Source: Bryobacterales bacterium (lineage in GTDB: Bacteria > Acidobacteriota > Terriglobia > Bryobacterales > Bryobacteraceae). Taken from it: a stretch of 6,902 nucleotides of DNA. Both the position numbers and the translations under genes were made by a program. Each line of letters starts with the position of its first letter. Position 1 is the stretch's first letter. The stretch is taken from assembly GCA_030838885.1 (NCBI GenBank), contig JAUZEU010000782.1, positions 1 through 6,902 of the forward strand, given 5' to 3'. The notes beneath the pieces were generated by a model that was not told the origin of the DNA, ran no database searches, and was given only the letters and a program-made list of their open reading frames with translations. Of the stretch, positions 1 through 6,266 are shown one piece after another.

Positions 1-445
1 AGGCAGTGACGGCGGCACAGGGCAAGGTGGCTGCTTCCTCGAAGGACAGGTGATCGGGAAAGCGGACGAGCCCGGCGGCGTCCAGGCAAACCTTCTCAGC
101 AAGCATTCCATCCATCGCGCCCCCGAGGGCGGAAGCCGCCTTCTCATCGTCAGGGCCGCCATCTGTCCAGCGCTGCATGAAAATGCCGCAAACGCGGTCT
201 CCGGGTCTGACCCGCGTCACATCGGGGGCCACCTGGATCACCTCACCGGCTCCATCCGACAGAGGCGTGATGGGCACCTTTACGGCGCGGCCGTAGCCGC
301 CCCTGGCGAGCACCAGATCGCGGTAATTCAGAGCGCAGGCGCGAACCTGAACCACTGTCTGGCCCGGACCCGGAACGGGGTCCGGGAGTTCCACAATGCG
401 AAGGTTTTCAAAGCCGAATCCATCCACGAAACGCTGTGCTTTCAA
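1..445 (-). CDS. Zinc-independent MDR alcohol dehydrogenase / quinone oxidoreductase-like protein, N-terminal part
   Basis: Reading leftward from a TTG at 445-443 gives 148 uninterrupted codons, beginning MKAQRFVDGFGFENLRIVEL and running off the left edge. It matches the N-terminal GroES-like domain of medium-chain dehydrogenases of the NADPH:quinone reductase type: the motif ALNYRDL (about residues 38-44) has Asn40 where zinc enzymes carry the catalytic Cys. It is followed by PLSDGAGEV, the PGDRV turn, a GGAMDGMLAE segment, and FPDHLSFEEAATLPCAAVTA leading into the missing Rossmann domain. The family reduces or oxidises carbonyl/alcohol or enone substrates with NAD(P)H in the cytoplasm; the substrate here is unknown. 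TTG is chosen because GGGAG (457-453) lies 7 bases upstream and no other in-frame start is nearby; the ATG at 459 is out of frame and hits a stop after five codons. The gene is transcribed divergently from the hopanoid operon, so a functional link is only possible. Family call is firm, exact substrate is not. Confidence 0.88.
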   Translation of the reverse strand, partial: MKAQRFVDGFGFENLRIVELPDPVPGPGQTVVQVRACALNYRDLVLARGGYGRAVKVPITPLSDGAGEVIQVAPDVTRVRPGDRVCGIFMQRWTDGGPDDEKAASALGGAMDGMLAEKVCLDAAGLVRFPDHLSFEEAATLPCAAVTA

Positions 446-460
446 AGGTCTTCTCCCATA

Positions 461-491
461 GCGGCAAGGGCGGCAAGCAAGGGTTTGCCGC
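461..491. repeat. Three copies of GCGGCAA (two direct, one inverted) in the divergent intergenic region
   Basis: GCGGCAA occurs at 461-467 and 470-476, with a 9-base period; both copies extend to GCGGCAAG. Its exact reverse complement TTGCCGC lies at 485-491. The second copy and the inverted copy could form a 7-bp stem with an 8-base loop. The cluster sits between the left gene's start and the -10 of ispH, overlapping the expected -35 zone, so it could be an operator for one or both divergent promoters. The repeats are seen directly; the regulatory role is inference. It is upstream of the predicted ispH transcript start, so a DNA site is more likely than an RNA element for that gene, although it would lie in the leader of the minus-strand gene. 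Confidence 0.4.
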
Positions 492-500
492 TATTCCCGA

Positions 501-509
501 TGGTATACT
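501..509 (+). promoter_or_regulatory. Extended -10 promoter element for the ispH-shc-hpn operon
   Basis: TGGTATACT fits the extended -10 pattern TGnTATAAT with five of six matches in the hexamer (504-509). No good -35 is seen at 16-18 bases upstream (the bases around 480-487 read AGGGTTTG), which is usual for extended -10 promoters. Transcription would begin near 516, about 17 bases before the ispH ATG at 533, leaving a short leader without a clear Shine-Dalgarno sequence. The position makes the upstream ATG at 500 unlikely as the ispH start. Confidence 0.5.
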
Positions 510-532
510 CAGAGTTTCCGCCCGCACCTTCT

Positions 533-1525
533 ATGCCTCTCAAGCCTATTGCCGCCAATACCGGTGGCGACAAAAAAATATACCTTTTGAAGCCGCGTGG
601 TTTCTGCGCCGGTGTGGTTCGTGCGATCGACGTCGTAAAGATCGCGCTGAACCTTTTTGGCCGGCCGGTTTATGTCCGTAAGGAAATCGTCCACAACAAA
701 CATGTGGTGGAGGAACTGCGGGAACTGGGCGCGATTTTCGTGGAAGAACTGGCGGAAGTGCCGGATGGCGGCAGGGCAATTTTCAGTGCGCATGGTGTTT
801 CGCCGGAAGTGCGGCGGCAGGGGAAACTGCGGGGACTCTCCATTATCGATGCGACTTGTCCGCTGGTGACGAAGGTACATCTGGAAGCGGTGAAATTCGC
901 CCGTGAAGGCTACTTTATCGTCCTGATCGGTCATAAAAATCACGACGAGGTGGTGGGAACGCTGGGCGAGGCTCCGGAAAAAATGGTGTTGGTGGAGTCC
1001 GTGGAAGATGTGGATGCACTGGACATACCGGACCCTTCCCGCGTTGCTTATCTGACGCAGACGACCTTGAGTCTGGATGAAACCAAAGACATCATGGCGC
1101 GTCTGGTAGAACGATTTCCGATGATTCGCGGCCCGAAATCGCAGGATATTTGCTACGCAACCGAGAACCGGCAGATGGCGGTGAAAGGCGTTGCGCAGTT
1201 CTGTGACCTGATGCTGGTGGTCGGTTCAGCGAACAGTTCTAATTCCAAGCGGCTGGTGGAAGTGGGGCATACCTACGGAGTGCAGTCTTTTCTGGTGAAT
1301 GACTGGAACGATGTGGATTTGGCGTGGCTGGCCGGAGTAAACAACGTGGGTGTTACAGCGGGAGCATCGGCGCCTGAGCACCTGGTCGAGCAGATTGTGG
1401 AGGCACTGCACGGGCAAGGCTATAAGCAGTTGGAAGAAGTGGAAATGGTTGAAGAAGACGTGCGCTTTTCACTGCCGCCGGAACTGGCGGGCGCGGGTTC
1501 GCAACTTCACAGCATCAGCCGATGA
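533..1525 (+). CDS. ispH: 4-hydroxy-3-methylbut-2-enyl diphosphate reductase (IspH/LytB)
   Basis: IspH is the iron-sulfur enzyme that reductively dehydroxylates HMBPP to IPP and DMAPP, the last step of the MEP pathway in the cytosol. The 330-residue product shows the three cluster-binding cysteines: Cys25 (PRGFCAGV), Cys109 (DATCPLVTKVH) and Cys207 (DICYATENRQ). It also has the substrate-pocket residues His54 (EIVHNKH), His87 (FSAHGVSP), His137 and Glu139 (GHKNHDEVVGT), Thr177 (TQTTLS) and Ser235/Asn237 (GSANSSNSKRL). Length is normal for the family. ATG 533 is preferred: the open frame continues back to position 50, but the part before 533 lies opposite the divergent gene and across the -10 element; ATG 500 is the alternative. 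The last codons overlap shc by ATGA, so isoprenoid supply is coupled to squalene cyclisation. All key residues are present, so it should be active. Confidence 0.97.
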   Translation: MPLKPIAANTGGDKKIYLLKPRGFCAGVVRAIDVVKIALNLFGRPVYVRKEIVHNKHVVEELRELGAIFVEELAEVPDGGRAIFSAHGVSPEVRRQGKLRGLSIIDATCPLVTKVHLEAVKFAREGYFIVLIGHKNHDEVVGTLGEAPEKMVLVESVEDVDALDIPDPSRVAYLTQTTLSLDETKDIMARLVERFPMIRGPKSQDICYATENRQMAVKGVAQFCDLMLVVGSANSSNSKRLVEVGHTYGVQSFLVNDWNDVDLAWLAGVNNVGVTAGASAPEHLVEQIVEALHGQGYKQLEEVEMVEEDVRFSLPPELAGAGSQLHSISR

Positions 1526-3483
1526 CGTCGCCTTTACCTACACTGAATTCCGGCAGAAGTTCAGGCAGAGCTCTGCAGGTAAGCGACGAACTGCTCAGCG
1601 CGGCGCAACAGGCTACGCGGCGGGCATCAGAGTATCTTCTCAGCCTGCAGCATGACGATGGCTACTGGTGCGCGTTGCTTACGGCCGACACGACGCTCGA
1701 ATCCGATTACATCCTGCTGCAGCTCTGGCTGCATCCACCGGTGGATGGTGTCTGGAACCCTCCGAATCGCGGACAGATTAATCGGGCAATGGACCGGATT
1801 CTGTCGCAGCAGTTGCCGGATGGCGGTTTCAATATCTACGTTCAGGGACCGAGCGAAATCAGCGCGTCCGTCAAGGCTTACTTTGCGCTCAAGATCGGAG
1901 GGCTTGCTTTCGACGACCCACGCCTGACGAAACTGCGCACGCGGATCATCGAGCTTGGCGGCATCCAGGCGGCGAACAGCTACACCAAAGTCAACCTCAG
2001 CCTGTTTGATCTGTATCCGCGCGAAGGCACCCCCAGCATTCCGCCGGAAATCCTGCTGTTACCGGGTAAGCTGCTGTACCAGATGTCATCATGGACGCGA
2101 GCCATCATTGTGGCACTCGCCATTGTTCATGCGCACGACCCCAAACGCCCGGTGCCCGCGGGATTCACGCTGGAAGAGTTGTTTATCCCAGGCAAGAGCA
2201 CCATCTTTGAAAGCGAAGATTCCTGGCTGAGCTGGCGGAAGACGTTCATCCAGTCAGACAAGATTCTGAAGCTCTGGGAGAAATACGGGTTTGCGCGGAT
2301 CCGGCGGGCGGCACTTCGGAAGTGCGAGCACTGGATGCTGGAGCGGATGCGTCATGCCCACGGTTTAGGCGCGATCTACCCGCCCATGCAGTACTCCATC
2401 ATGGCGCTGGAAGTACTGGGATACAGGAAAGATCATCCGCTCCTGGTCGAAGCAATTCGCCAATTCGACAGCCTGATGGTGGATGACGGTCAAAAGCTTT
2501 TCTTCCAGCCGTGTTTTTCGCCAGTCTGGGATACCGCGATCGGTACTTATGCGCTTGCCGAGGCGGGTGTGCCAGGCAGTTCCCAGGCACTTACCCGTGC
2601 GGCGGACTGGCTGCTGAAACGGGAGATCCGGCGCAATGGTGACTGGTCTGTGAAGCGACCTACTACGGAGCCTTCCGGCTGGGCCTTCGAATTCGAGAAC
2701 GACTGGTATCCGGACATCGACGACACCGCGATGGTCATGCTGGCGTTTCCCCAAATACAGGCGTCCAGCACCAAAGCCCAAAAAACGACAGCCAGGCGGG
2801 CGATTGACTGGCTGCTCGCCATGCAGTCGAAGGATGGCGGTTGGGCAGCTTTCGATGTCGATAATAACTGGGAGATCCTCACCCACGTCCCGTTTGCAGA
2901 CCACAATGCGATGCTGGACCCTACCTGTGCGGATATCACCGGACGCACACTGGAAGCGCTCGCCGCCAATGGTTTCGACCGGAATCATCCGGCATGCAGA
3001 CGCGCGCTGGACTATCTGACGCGCACGCAACTGGCGGACGGCAGCTGGTACGGACGTTGGGGTGTAGCGTTCATTTATGGCACTTGCTTCGCGCTGCGCG
3101 GGCTGCGTGCCATGGGCGAAGACGACCACGAGCCTCACATTCAACGGGCGAACGAATGGCTACGTTCCATTCAGAATCCCGATGGCGGATGGGGCGAGAG
3201 TTGCGCCAGCTACGATAACGATGTGTTCACAGCGGCTACGAGTACTCCTTCGCAGACGGCGTGGGCACTGATGGGTCTGATGGCTGGGGGCGACACGTAC
3301 AGTTCGAGCGTCCGGCATGGGATCGAATATCTGATCGGGACGCAGCAGGAAGACGGCGCGTGGCTGGAAGCATTGGCCACAGGCACCGGCTTTCCGAAGG
3401 TGTTTTATCTGAACTACCATTACTACCGGCTCTATTTTCCTTTGCTCGCGGTGGCTACTTTTTTAAAGCAGCACGGGGCATAG
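1522..3483 (+). CDS. shc: Squalene-hopene cyclase
   Basis: This enzyme cyclises squalene to the pentacyclic hopene/hopanol, the committed step of hopanoid synthesis, as a monotopic membrane-associated protein. The 653-residue product has the catalytic acid motif DIDDTA at residues 398-403, matching DVDDTA of the Alicyclobacillus enzyme. QW repeats that brace the two alpha-alpha barrels are visible at residues 43-49 (QHDDGYW), 97-103 (degenerate, ending in Phe), 435-441 (QSKDGGW), 503-509 (QLADGSW), 551-557 (QNPDGGW) and 608-614 (QQEDGAW). Family signatures QPCFSPVWDT, YGRWG, YGTCFALRGLRA and the C-terminal FPKVFYLNYHYYRLYFPL are also present. Length is close to the family norm of about 630-680. 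The start ATG overlaps the ispH stop (ATGA), implying coupled translation. No conventional signal peptide or transmembrane helix is evident, as expected. The hpnC/D/E squalene-forming genes are not in the window and must lie elsewhere. Confidence 0.97.
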   Translation: MTSPLPTLNSGRSSGRALQVSDELLSAAQQATRRASEYLLSLQHDDGYWCALLTADTTLESDYILLQLWLHPPVDGVWNPPNRGQINRAMDRILSQQLPDGGFNIYVQGPSEISASVKAYFALKIGGLAFDDPRLTKLRTRIIELGGIQAANSYTKVNLSLFDLYPREGTPSIPPEILLLPGKLLYQMSSWTRAIIVALAIVHAHDPKRPVPAGFTLEELFIPGKSTIFESEDSWLSWRKTFIQSDKILKLWEKYGFARIRRAALRKCEHWMLERMRHAHGLGAIYPPMQYSIMALEVLGYRKDHPLLVEAIRQFDSLMVDDGQKLFFQPCFSPVWDTAIGTYALAEAGVPGSSQALTRAADWLLKREIRRNGDWSVKRPTTEPSGWAFEFENDWYPDIDDTAMVMLAFPQIQASSTKAQKTTARRAIDWLLAMQSKDGGWAAFDVDNNWEILTHVPFADHNAMLDPTCADITGRTLEALAANGFDRNHPACRRALDYLTRTQLADGSWYGRWGVAFIYGTCFALRGLRAMGEDDHEPHIQRANEWLRSIQNPDGGWGESCASYDNDVFTAATSTPSQTAWALMGLMAGGDTYSSSVRHGIEYLIGTQQEDGAWLEALATGTGFPKVFYLNYHYYRLYFPLLAVATFLKQHGA

Positions 3484-3507
3484 GATAAACCACCCGAAGC
3501 AGGCAGC

Positions 3508-4470
3508 ATGAAGCCTACTCTCGTTACTGGCGCCTCCGGGTTTGTCGGTTGGCACGTCGCGCGTCAACTGGCGGAAGCCGGGCACCGGGTTCGCGCCCTT
3601 GTGCGGTCTTCCAGCCGGATTCCCGAACTGGATGTGGAGGTGGTGAGAGGCGATTTGCGCGATGCCGGATCTTTGGAACGCGCCGTCGCCGGCTGTGGAC
3701 TCGTGTTTCACGTTGCCGCCGACTACCGGCTGTGGTCGCCCCACCCCGCAGAGCTCTATCAATCGAATGTGGACGGCACGCGGAACATGCTGACTGCGGC
3801 GCAGTCTGCCGGTGTGGAACGGATGGTCTATACAAGCACTGTGGGTTGCATCGGAGTGCCGCCTGGCGGCGTAGGCGACGAAGCACGGCCGGTATCGCTG
3901 AATGGCATGGCTGGCGCTTATAAACGGTCGAAGTTCCTGGCGGAAGAGGTCGCACTGGAGTTTGCGTGCAACGGATTTCCTGTGGTGATTGTGAACCCCA
4001 CGGCCCCCATGGGCGATCATGATTTTAAGCCTACGCCGACGGGACAGATTGTCCGGGACTTCCTGCGCGGCGCGATGCCCGCCTATATCGATACAGGTCT
4101 GAACGTGGTGAACGTGTGCGATGTGGCGAGGGGGCACCTGCTGGCCTGTGAGCGCGGCGTGCCTGGCGAACGTTACATTCTGGGCTCGGAGAACATGACA
4201 TTGGGCCAGATTCTGCGCGAGATGGCGTCACTCACCGGGCTGCCCGCGCCGAAAGTCCAGTTGCCCTATTTCGTCGCGTGGACCGCGGGAGTGGTGACCA
4301 CTGCTTTCGCACATCTTACGGGGATTCCGCCGCGTGCACCCATGGAAGCGGTCCGGATGGCGAAGAAGAAGATGTGGGTCTCGCACGCGAAGGCCGCGCG
4401 GGAGTTGGGCTACGCGCCTGCCCCTGCGCGTGAAGCTTTGGCGGATGCGATCCGGTGGTTCCGGCAATGA
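3508..4470 (+). CDS. hpnA: Hopanoid-associated sugar epimerase-like SDR (HpnA)
   Basis: An extended short-chain dehydrogenase/reductase of 320 residues. The N-terminal nucleotide-binding motif TGASGFVG is at residues 7-14, HVAADYRLW (characteristic of the HpnA family) lies near residues 70-78, the YTSTVG strand gives the active-site Ser110/Thr111, and YKRSK supplies catalytic Tyr138 and Lys142. The NPTAPMGDHDFKPTPTG and NVCDVARGHLLA segments are also typical. HpnA proteins are named sugar epimerases from homology; their reaction is not established and the fold is equally like dihydroflavonol reductases. The second beta strand ends in ALVRSSSR (Arg33, Arg37) with no acidic residue, which suggests NADP(H). 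The gene starts 24 bases after the shc stop with a weak purine-rich stretch (GAAGCAGG) upstream, and its end overlaps hpnG by ATGA. Family membership is confident; the biochemical role, probably on the hopanoid side chain, is inferred from context. Confidence 0.92.
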   Translation: MKPTLVTGASGFVGWHVARQLAEAGHRVRALVRSSSRIPELDVEVVRGDLRDAGSLERAVAGCGLVFHVAADYRLWSPHPAELYQSNVDGTRNMLTAAQSAGVERMVYTSTVGCIGVPPGGVGDEARPVSLNGMAGAYKRSKFLAEEVALEFACNGFPVVIVNPTAPMGDHDFKPTPTGQIVRDFLRGAMPAYIDTGLNVVNVCDVARGHLLACERGVPGERYILGSENMTLGQILREMASLTGLPAPKVQLPYFVAWTAGVVTTAFAHLTGIPPRAPMEAVRMAKKKMWVSHAKAARELGYAPAPAREALADAIRWFRQ

Positions 4471-5156
4471 GCGCTCCGGTTTTGTTTGTCGCGGCGGACC
4501 CGCGTGAGTTTGCGGGCTGGGTGTCCCGATGGACCGATGTCCGTAAAATGCAGCTGCCTGTCCACTGGGCGCGGGCAGGGAAGTGGCGCGGGCGCGAGAT
4601 GATAGCCATTGCAAACGGGGCAGGATGGGAACGCGCAGCGGCCGCCGTCAGAGCCGCGGAACGTCCTTCCGCTGTTTACAACATCGGATTCTGTGGAGCA
4701 TTGACGGCAACTCTGGGTATTGGCGACGTCTTCGTTGCAACCGACGTGCTCAGCGGCGGATCACGTTATCCAGTGGGAACTCCTGCGCGAAGCGAGGGCT
4801 GCTCCGGAACTCTTATATCCGTCGCCCGAATTGCGCAAACCGCGGCTGAGAAGAAAAAGCTAAGCCAAACGGGCGCGATGGTCGTAGAAATGGAAGCTGC
4901 GGGGGTCGCTCGCGCATCCGAAGAACTTGGTGTGCCATTCTACTGTGTTCGCGCTGTGAGCGATCTCTTTTTGGAAGATTTCGCCAATGATTTTAACGAA
5001 TTCCTTATGTTTGATGGCCGTTTTGATGTTTTGCGTCTGATAATCGGCGCGTTCCATAGCCCGGTTGCGAGATTTGGGGAGTTGATTCGTCTCTCCCGGC
5101 GAACCGCATTGGCATCGAAAAATCTGGGAGAGTTTCTTGCCGACTGCAGTTACTGA
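4467..5156 (+). CDS. hpnG: Hopanoid-associated phosphorylase (HpnG), adenosylhopane-processing nucleoside phosphorylase
   Basis: HpnG belongs to the purine nucleoside phosphorylase/MTA nucleosidase superfamily and removes adenine from adenosylhopane to give (phospho)ribosylhopane, the step after HpnH. The 229-residue protein opens with a beta strand (PVLFVAADPREFAGW) and carries ANGAGWERA, the central NIGFCGAL motif at residues 72-79 followed by GIGDV, the nucleoside/ribose-binding VEMEAAGVA with Glu141-Met142-Glu143, and RAVSD ending in Asp166, the usual purine-contact acid. ATG 4467 is chosen because it overlaps the hpnA stop as ATGA; an in-frame GTG at 4455 is possible. The 3' part (about 4967-5040) is unusually T-rich and encodes a Phe/Asp-rich stretch, but the frame is intact. 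Sequence conservation with classic HpnG looks moderate, so the name depends on the motifs plus the hopanoid operon context. HpnH, which makes its substrate, is not in the window. Confidence 0.88.
   Translation: MSAPVLFVAADPREFAGWVSRWTDVRKMQLPVHWARAGKWRGREMIAIANGAGWERAAAAVRAAERPSAVYNIGFCGALTATLGIGDVFVATDVLSGGSRYPVGTPARSEGCSGTLISVARIAQTAAEKKKLSQTGAMVVEMEAAGVARASEELGVPFYCVRAVSDLFLEDFANDFNEFLMFDGRFDVLRLIIGAFHSPVARFGELIRLSRRTALASKNLGEFLADCSY
5126..5139 (+). promoter_or_regulatory. Shine-Dalgarno plus TTG, alternative start of the first tandem dehydrogenase
   Basis: GGGAG at 5126-5130 stands 6 bases before an in-frame TTG at 5137, inside the last codons of hpnG. This is a better ribosome site than the one before ATG 5170 (GGAG at 5163-5166, only 3 bases away). 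Use of the TTG would add 11 residues (MPTAVTEVPET) before the conserved MRAAVY and would make a 20-base overlap with hpnG. Confidence 0.4.
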
Positions 5157-5169
5157 AGTACCGGAGACC

Positions 5170-6258
5170 ATGCGCGCGGCAGTTTACCGGGGCGAAAGTG
5201 TGGTTTCCGTGGACGAAATTACGACTCCGCAAATCGGGGCCGGCGAGATCCTGATCCGCGTGGAAGCGTGCGGAGTCTGCCATACAGACCTGAAGAAGAT
5301 CGAATACAATCTGCTGGCTGCCCCGCGCATTTACGGGCATGAGACTGCAGGCATAGTGGCAGCGGTGGGAAGCAGCGTCACAAAGTATCAGGCGGGAGAC
5401 AGGGTGATTGTCTTCCATCACATCCCCTGCGGGGTGTGTTTCTACTGCCAAAGGAAACTTTACGCACAGTGCCTGGTTTATAAGAAGGTGGGCGTGACGG
5501 CCGGGTTTGAGCCTGCGGGTGGTGGTTTCGCGCAATACGTCCGCGTGATGGACTGGATTGTGGAGCGCGGCGTGGAGAAGATTCCCCAAGGCGTTCCTTT
5601 TGAGACGGCGGCGTTTGTGGAGCCTGTAAACACATGCCTGAAGGCAGTGGAGCAGTGCGACCCGCAAGCGGATGATGTGGTGATCGTGCAGGGACAGGGT
5701 CCAATCGGACTACTGTTCACTATGCTTCTGAAGCTTCGCGGCTGTACGATTGTGACCACAGACACGATCCCTTTGCGACTGAATCTTTCGAAGCAATGCG
5801 GTGCGCATTTCGCGCTCAACCCCCGAACCGAAAATGTAGCGGAAAGAGTGCGGGATGTTACCGAGGGGCGCGGGGCAGACATGGTGTTTGTTGCCACCAA
5901 TGTGAAGGGGCTGGTGGAAGAGGCGATTCGCTCGACACGGCCCGGCGCGAAAATCATGCTGTTTGCGCAGACTTCAGATAAAGAACGGATTGAGCTTTCA
6001 GGCGCGAGTATTTGCGTTGGCGAGCGGTCACTGCTGGGCTCGTACAGCGCAGCGGTGGATCTGCAGGCGGAGTCGGCAGACTTGGTTTTCAGCGGGAAAT
6101 TACCTGTACATTTGTTAATCTCACATTGCGTCCCACTTGATAAGATCGGTTTTGCATTCCGTCTCGCCACTCATCCCGGCGAATTTCCAGAGGAGAATCC
6201 CCTGAAAATTGTGGTCCGGCCGCAGGAATTAACGAGCCGGCAGGAGTCGAAGCTTTGA
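5170..6258 (+). CDS. Zinc-dependent MDR dehydrogenase (sorbitol/threonine dehydrogenase-like), first of tandem pair
   Basis: A complete 362-residue medium-chain dehydrogenase. The catalytic-zinc ligands are Cys37 (GVCHTDL), His57-Glu58 (YGHETAG) and Glu151 (VEPVNTC); the structural zinc site is Cys87, Cys90, Cys93 and Cys101 (CGVCFYC then C). The Rossmann dinucleotide motif GQGPIG is at residues 175-180, and Asp198 at the end of the second strand (VTTD) favours NAD(H). Such enzymes interconvert secondary or primary alcohols and carbonyls, often of polyols and sugars; the substrate cannot be read from sequence. It follows hpnG by 13 bases, or overlaps it if TTG 5137 is used, so it is very likely co-transcribed with the hopanoid genes. 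I infer a role on the ribosyl/polyol side chain of hopanoids. ATG 5170 is preferred because family similarity begins there. It is only distantly similar to the next gene, so the pair is not a recent duplication. Confidence 0.9.
   Translation: MRAAVYRGESVVSVDEITTPQIGAGEILIRVEACGVCHTDLKKIEYNLLAAPRIYGHETAGIVAAVGSSVTKYQAGDRVIVFHHIPCGVCFYCQRKLYAQCLVYKKVGVTAGFEPAGGGFAQYVRVMDWIVERGVEKIPQGVPFETAAFVEPVNTCLKAVEQCDPQADDVVIVQGQGPIGLLFTMLLKLRGCTIVTTDTIPLRLNLSKQCGAHFALNPRTENVAERVRDVTEGRGADMVFVATNVKGLVEEAIRSTRPGAKIMLFAQTSDKERIELSGASICVGERSLLGSYSAAVDLQAESADLVFSGKLPVHLLISHCVPLDKIGFAFRLATHPGEFPEENPLKIVVRPQELTSRQESKL
6243..6257 (+). promoter_or_regulatory. Shine-Dalgarno plus TTG, alternative start of the second tandem dehydrogenase
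   Basis: GGAG at 6243-6246 lies 8 bases before TTG 6255, whose last two bases form the first two of the preceding gene's TGA stop (TTGA overlap). Starting here would add MNET before the MLAAVLYG that begins family similarity at ATG 6267. ATG 6267 has no clear Shine-Dalgarno of its own, so the TTG is a serious alternative. Confidence 0.4.
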
Positions 6259-6266
6259 ACGAGACG

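Noticed and set aside
470..491. Hairpin considered as a terminator
   Set aside because: The 7-bp stem has no following T-run on either strand and lies between divergent gene starts, so an operator is a better reading.
50..532. Long N-terminal extension in frame with ispH
   Set aside because: It lies opposite the well-conserved minus-strand dehydrogenase and crosses the promoter; the translated extension has no IspH similarity.
500..532. ATG 500 as the ispH start
   Set aside because: It sits at the predicted extended -10 and has no well-spaced Shine-Dalgarno; ATG 533 gives a normal IspH N-terminus.
2365..3144. 259-residue minus-strand reading frame inside shc
   Set aside because: It is antisense to the catalytic part of shc, with Arg/Pro-rich low-information translation and no recognisable domain.
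3463..4137. 224-residue minus-strand reading frame opposite hpnA
   Set aside because: Antisense shadow of a strongly conserved gene; no motif and no ribosome site recognised.
4967..5040. T-rich patch near the 3' end of hpnG, considered as a frameshift or inserted DNA
   Set aside because: The reading frame is continuous and encodes a Phe/Asp-rich stretch that follows the VSD motif naturally; no repeat borders or target-site duplications are visible.
5005..6170. Overlapping minus-strand frames (220 and 230 residues) opposite the first tandem dehydrogenase
   Set aside because: Both are antisense to a complete enzyme with all zinc ligands in place; their translations look like codon-bias artefacts.
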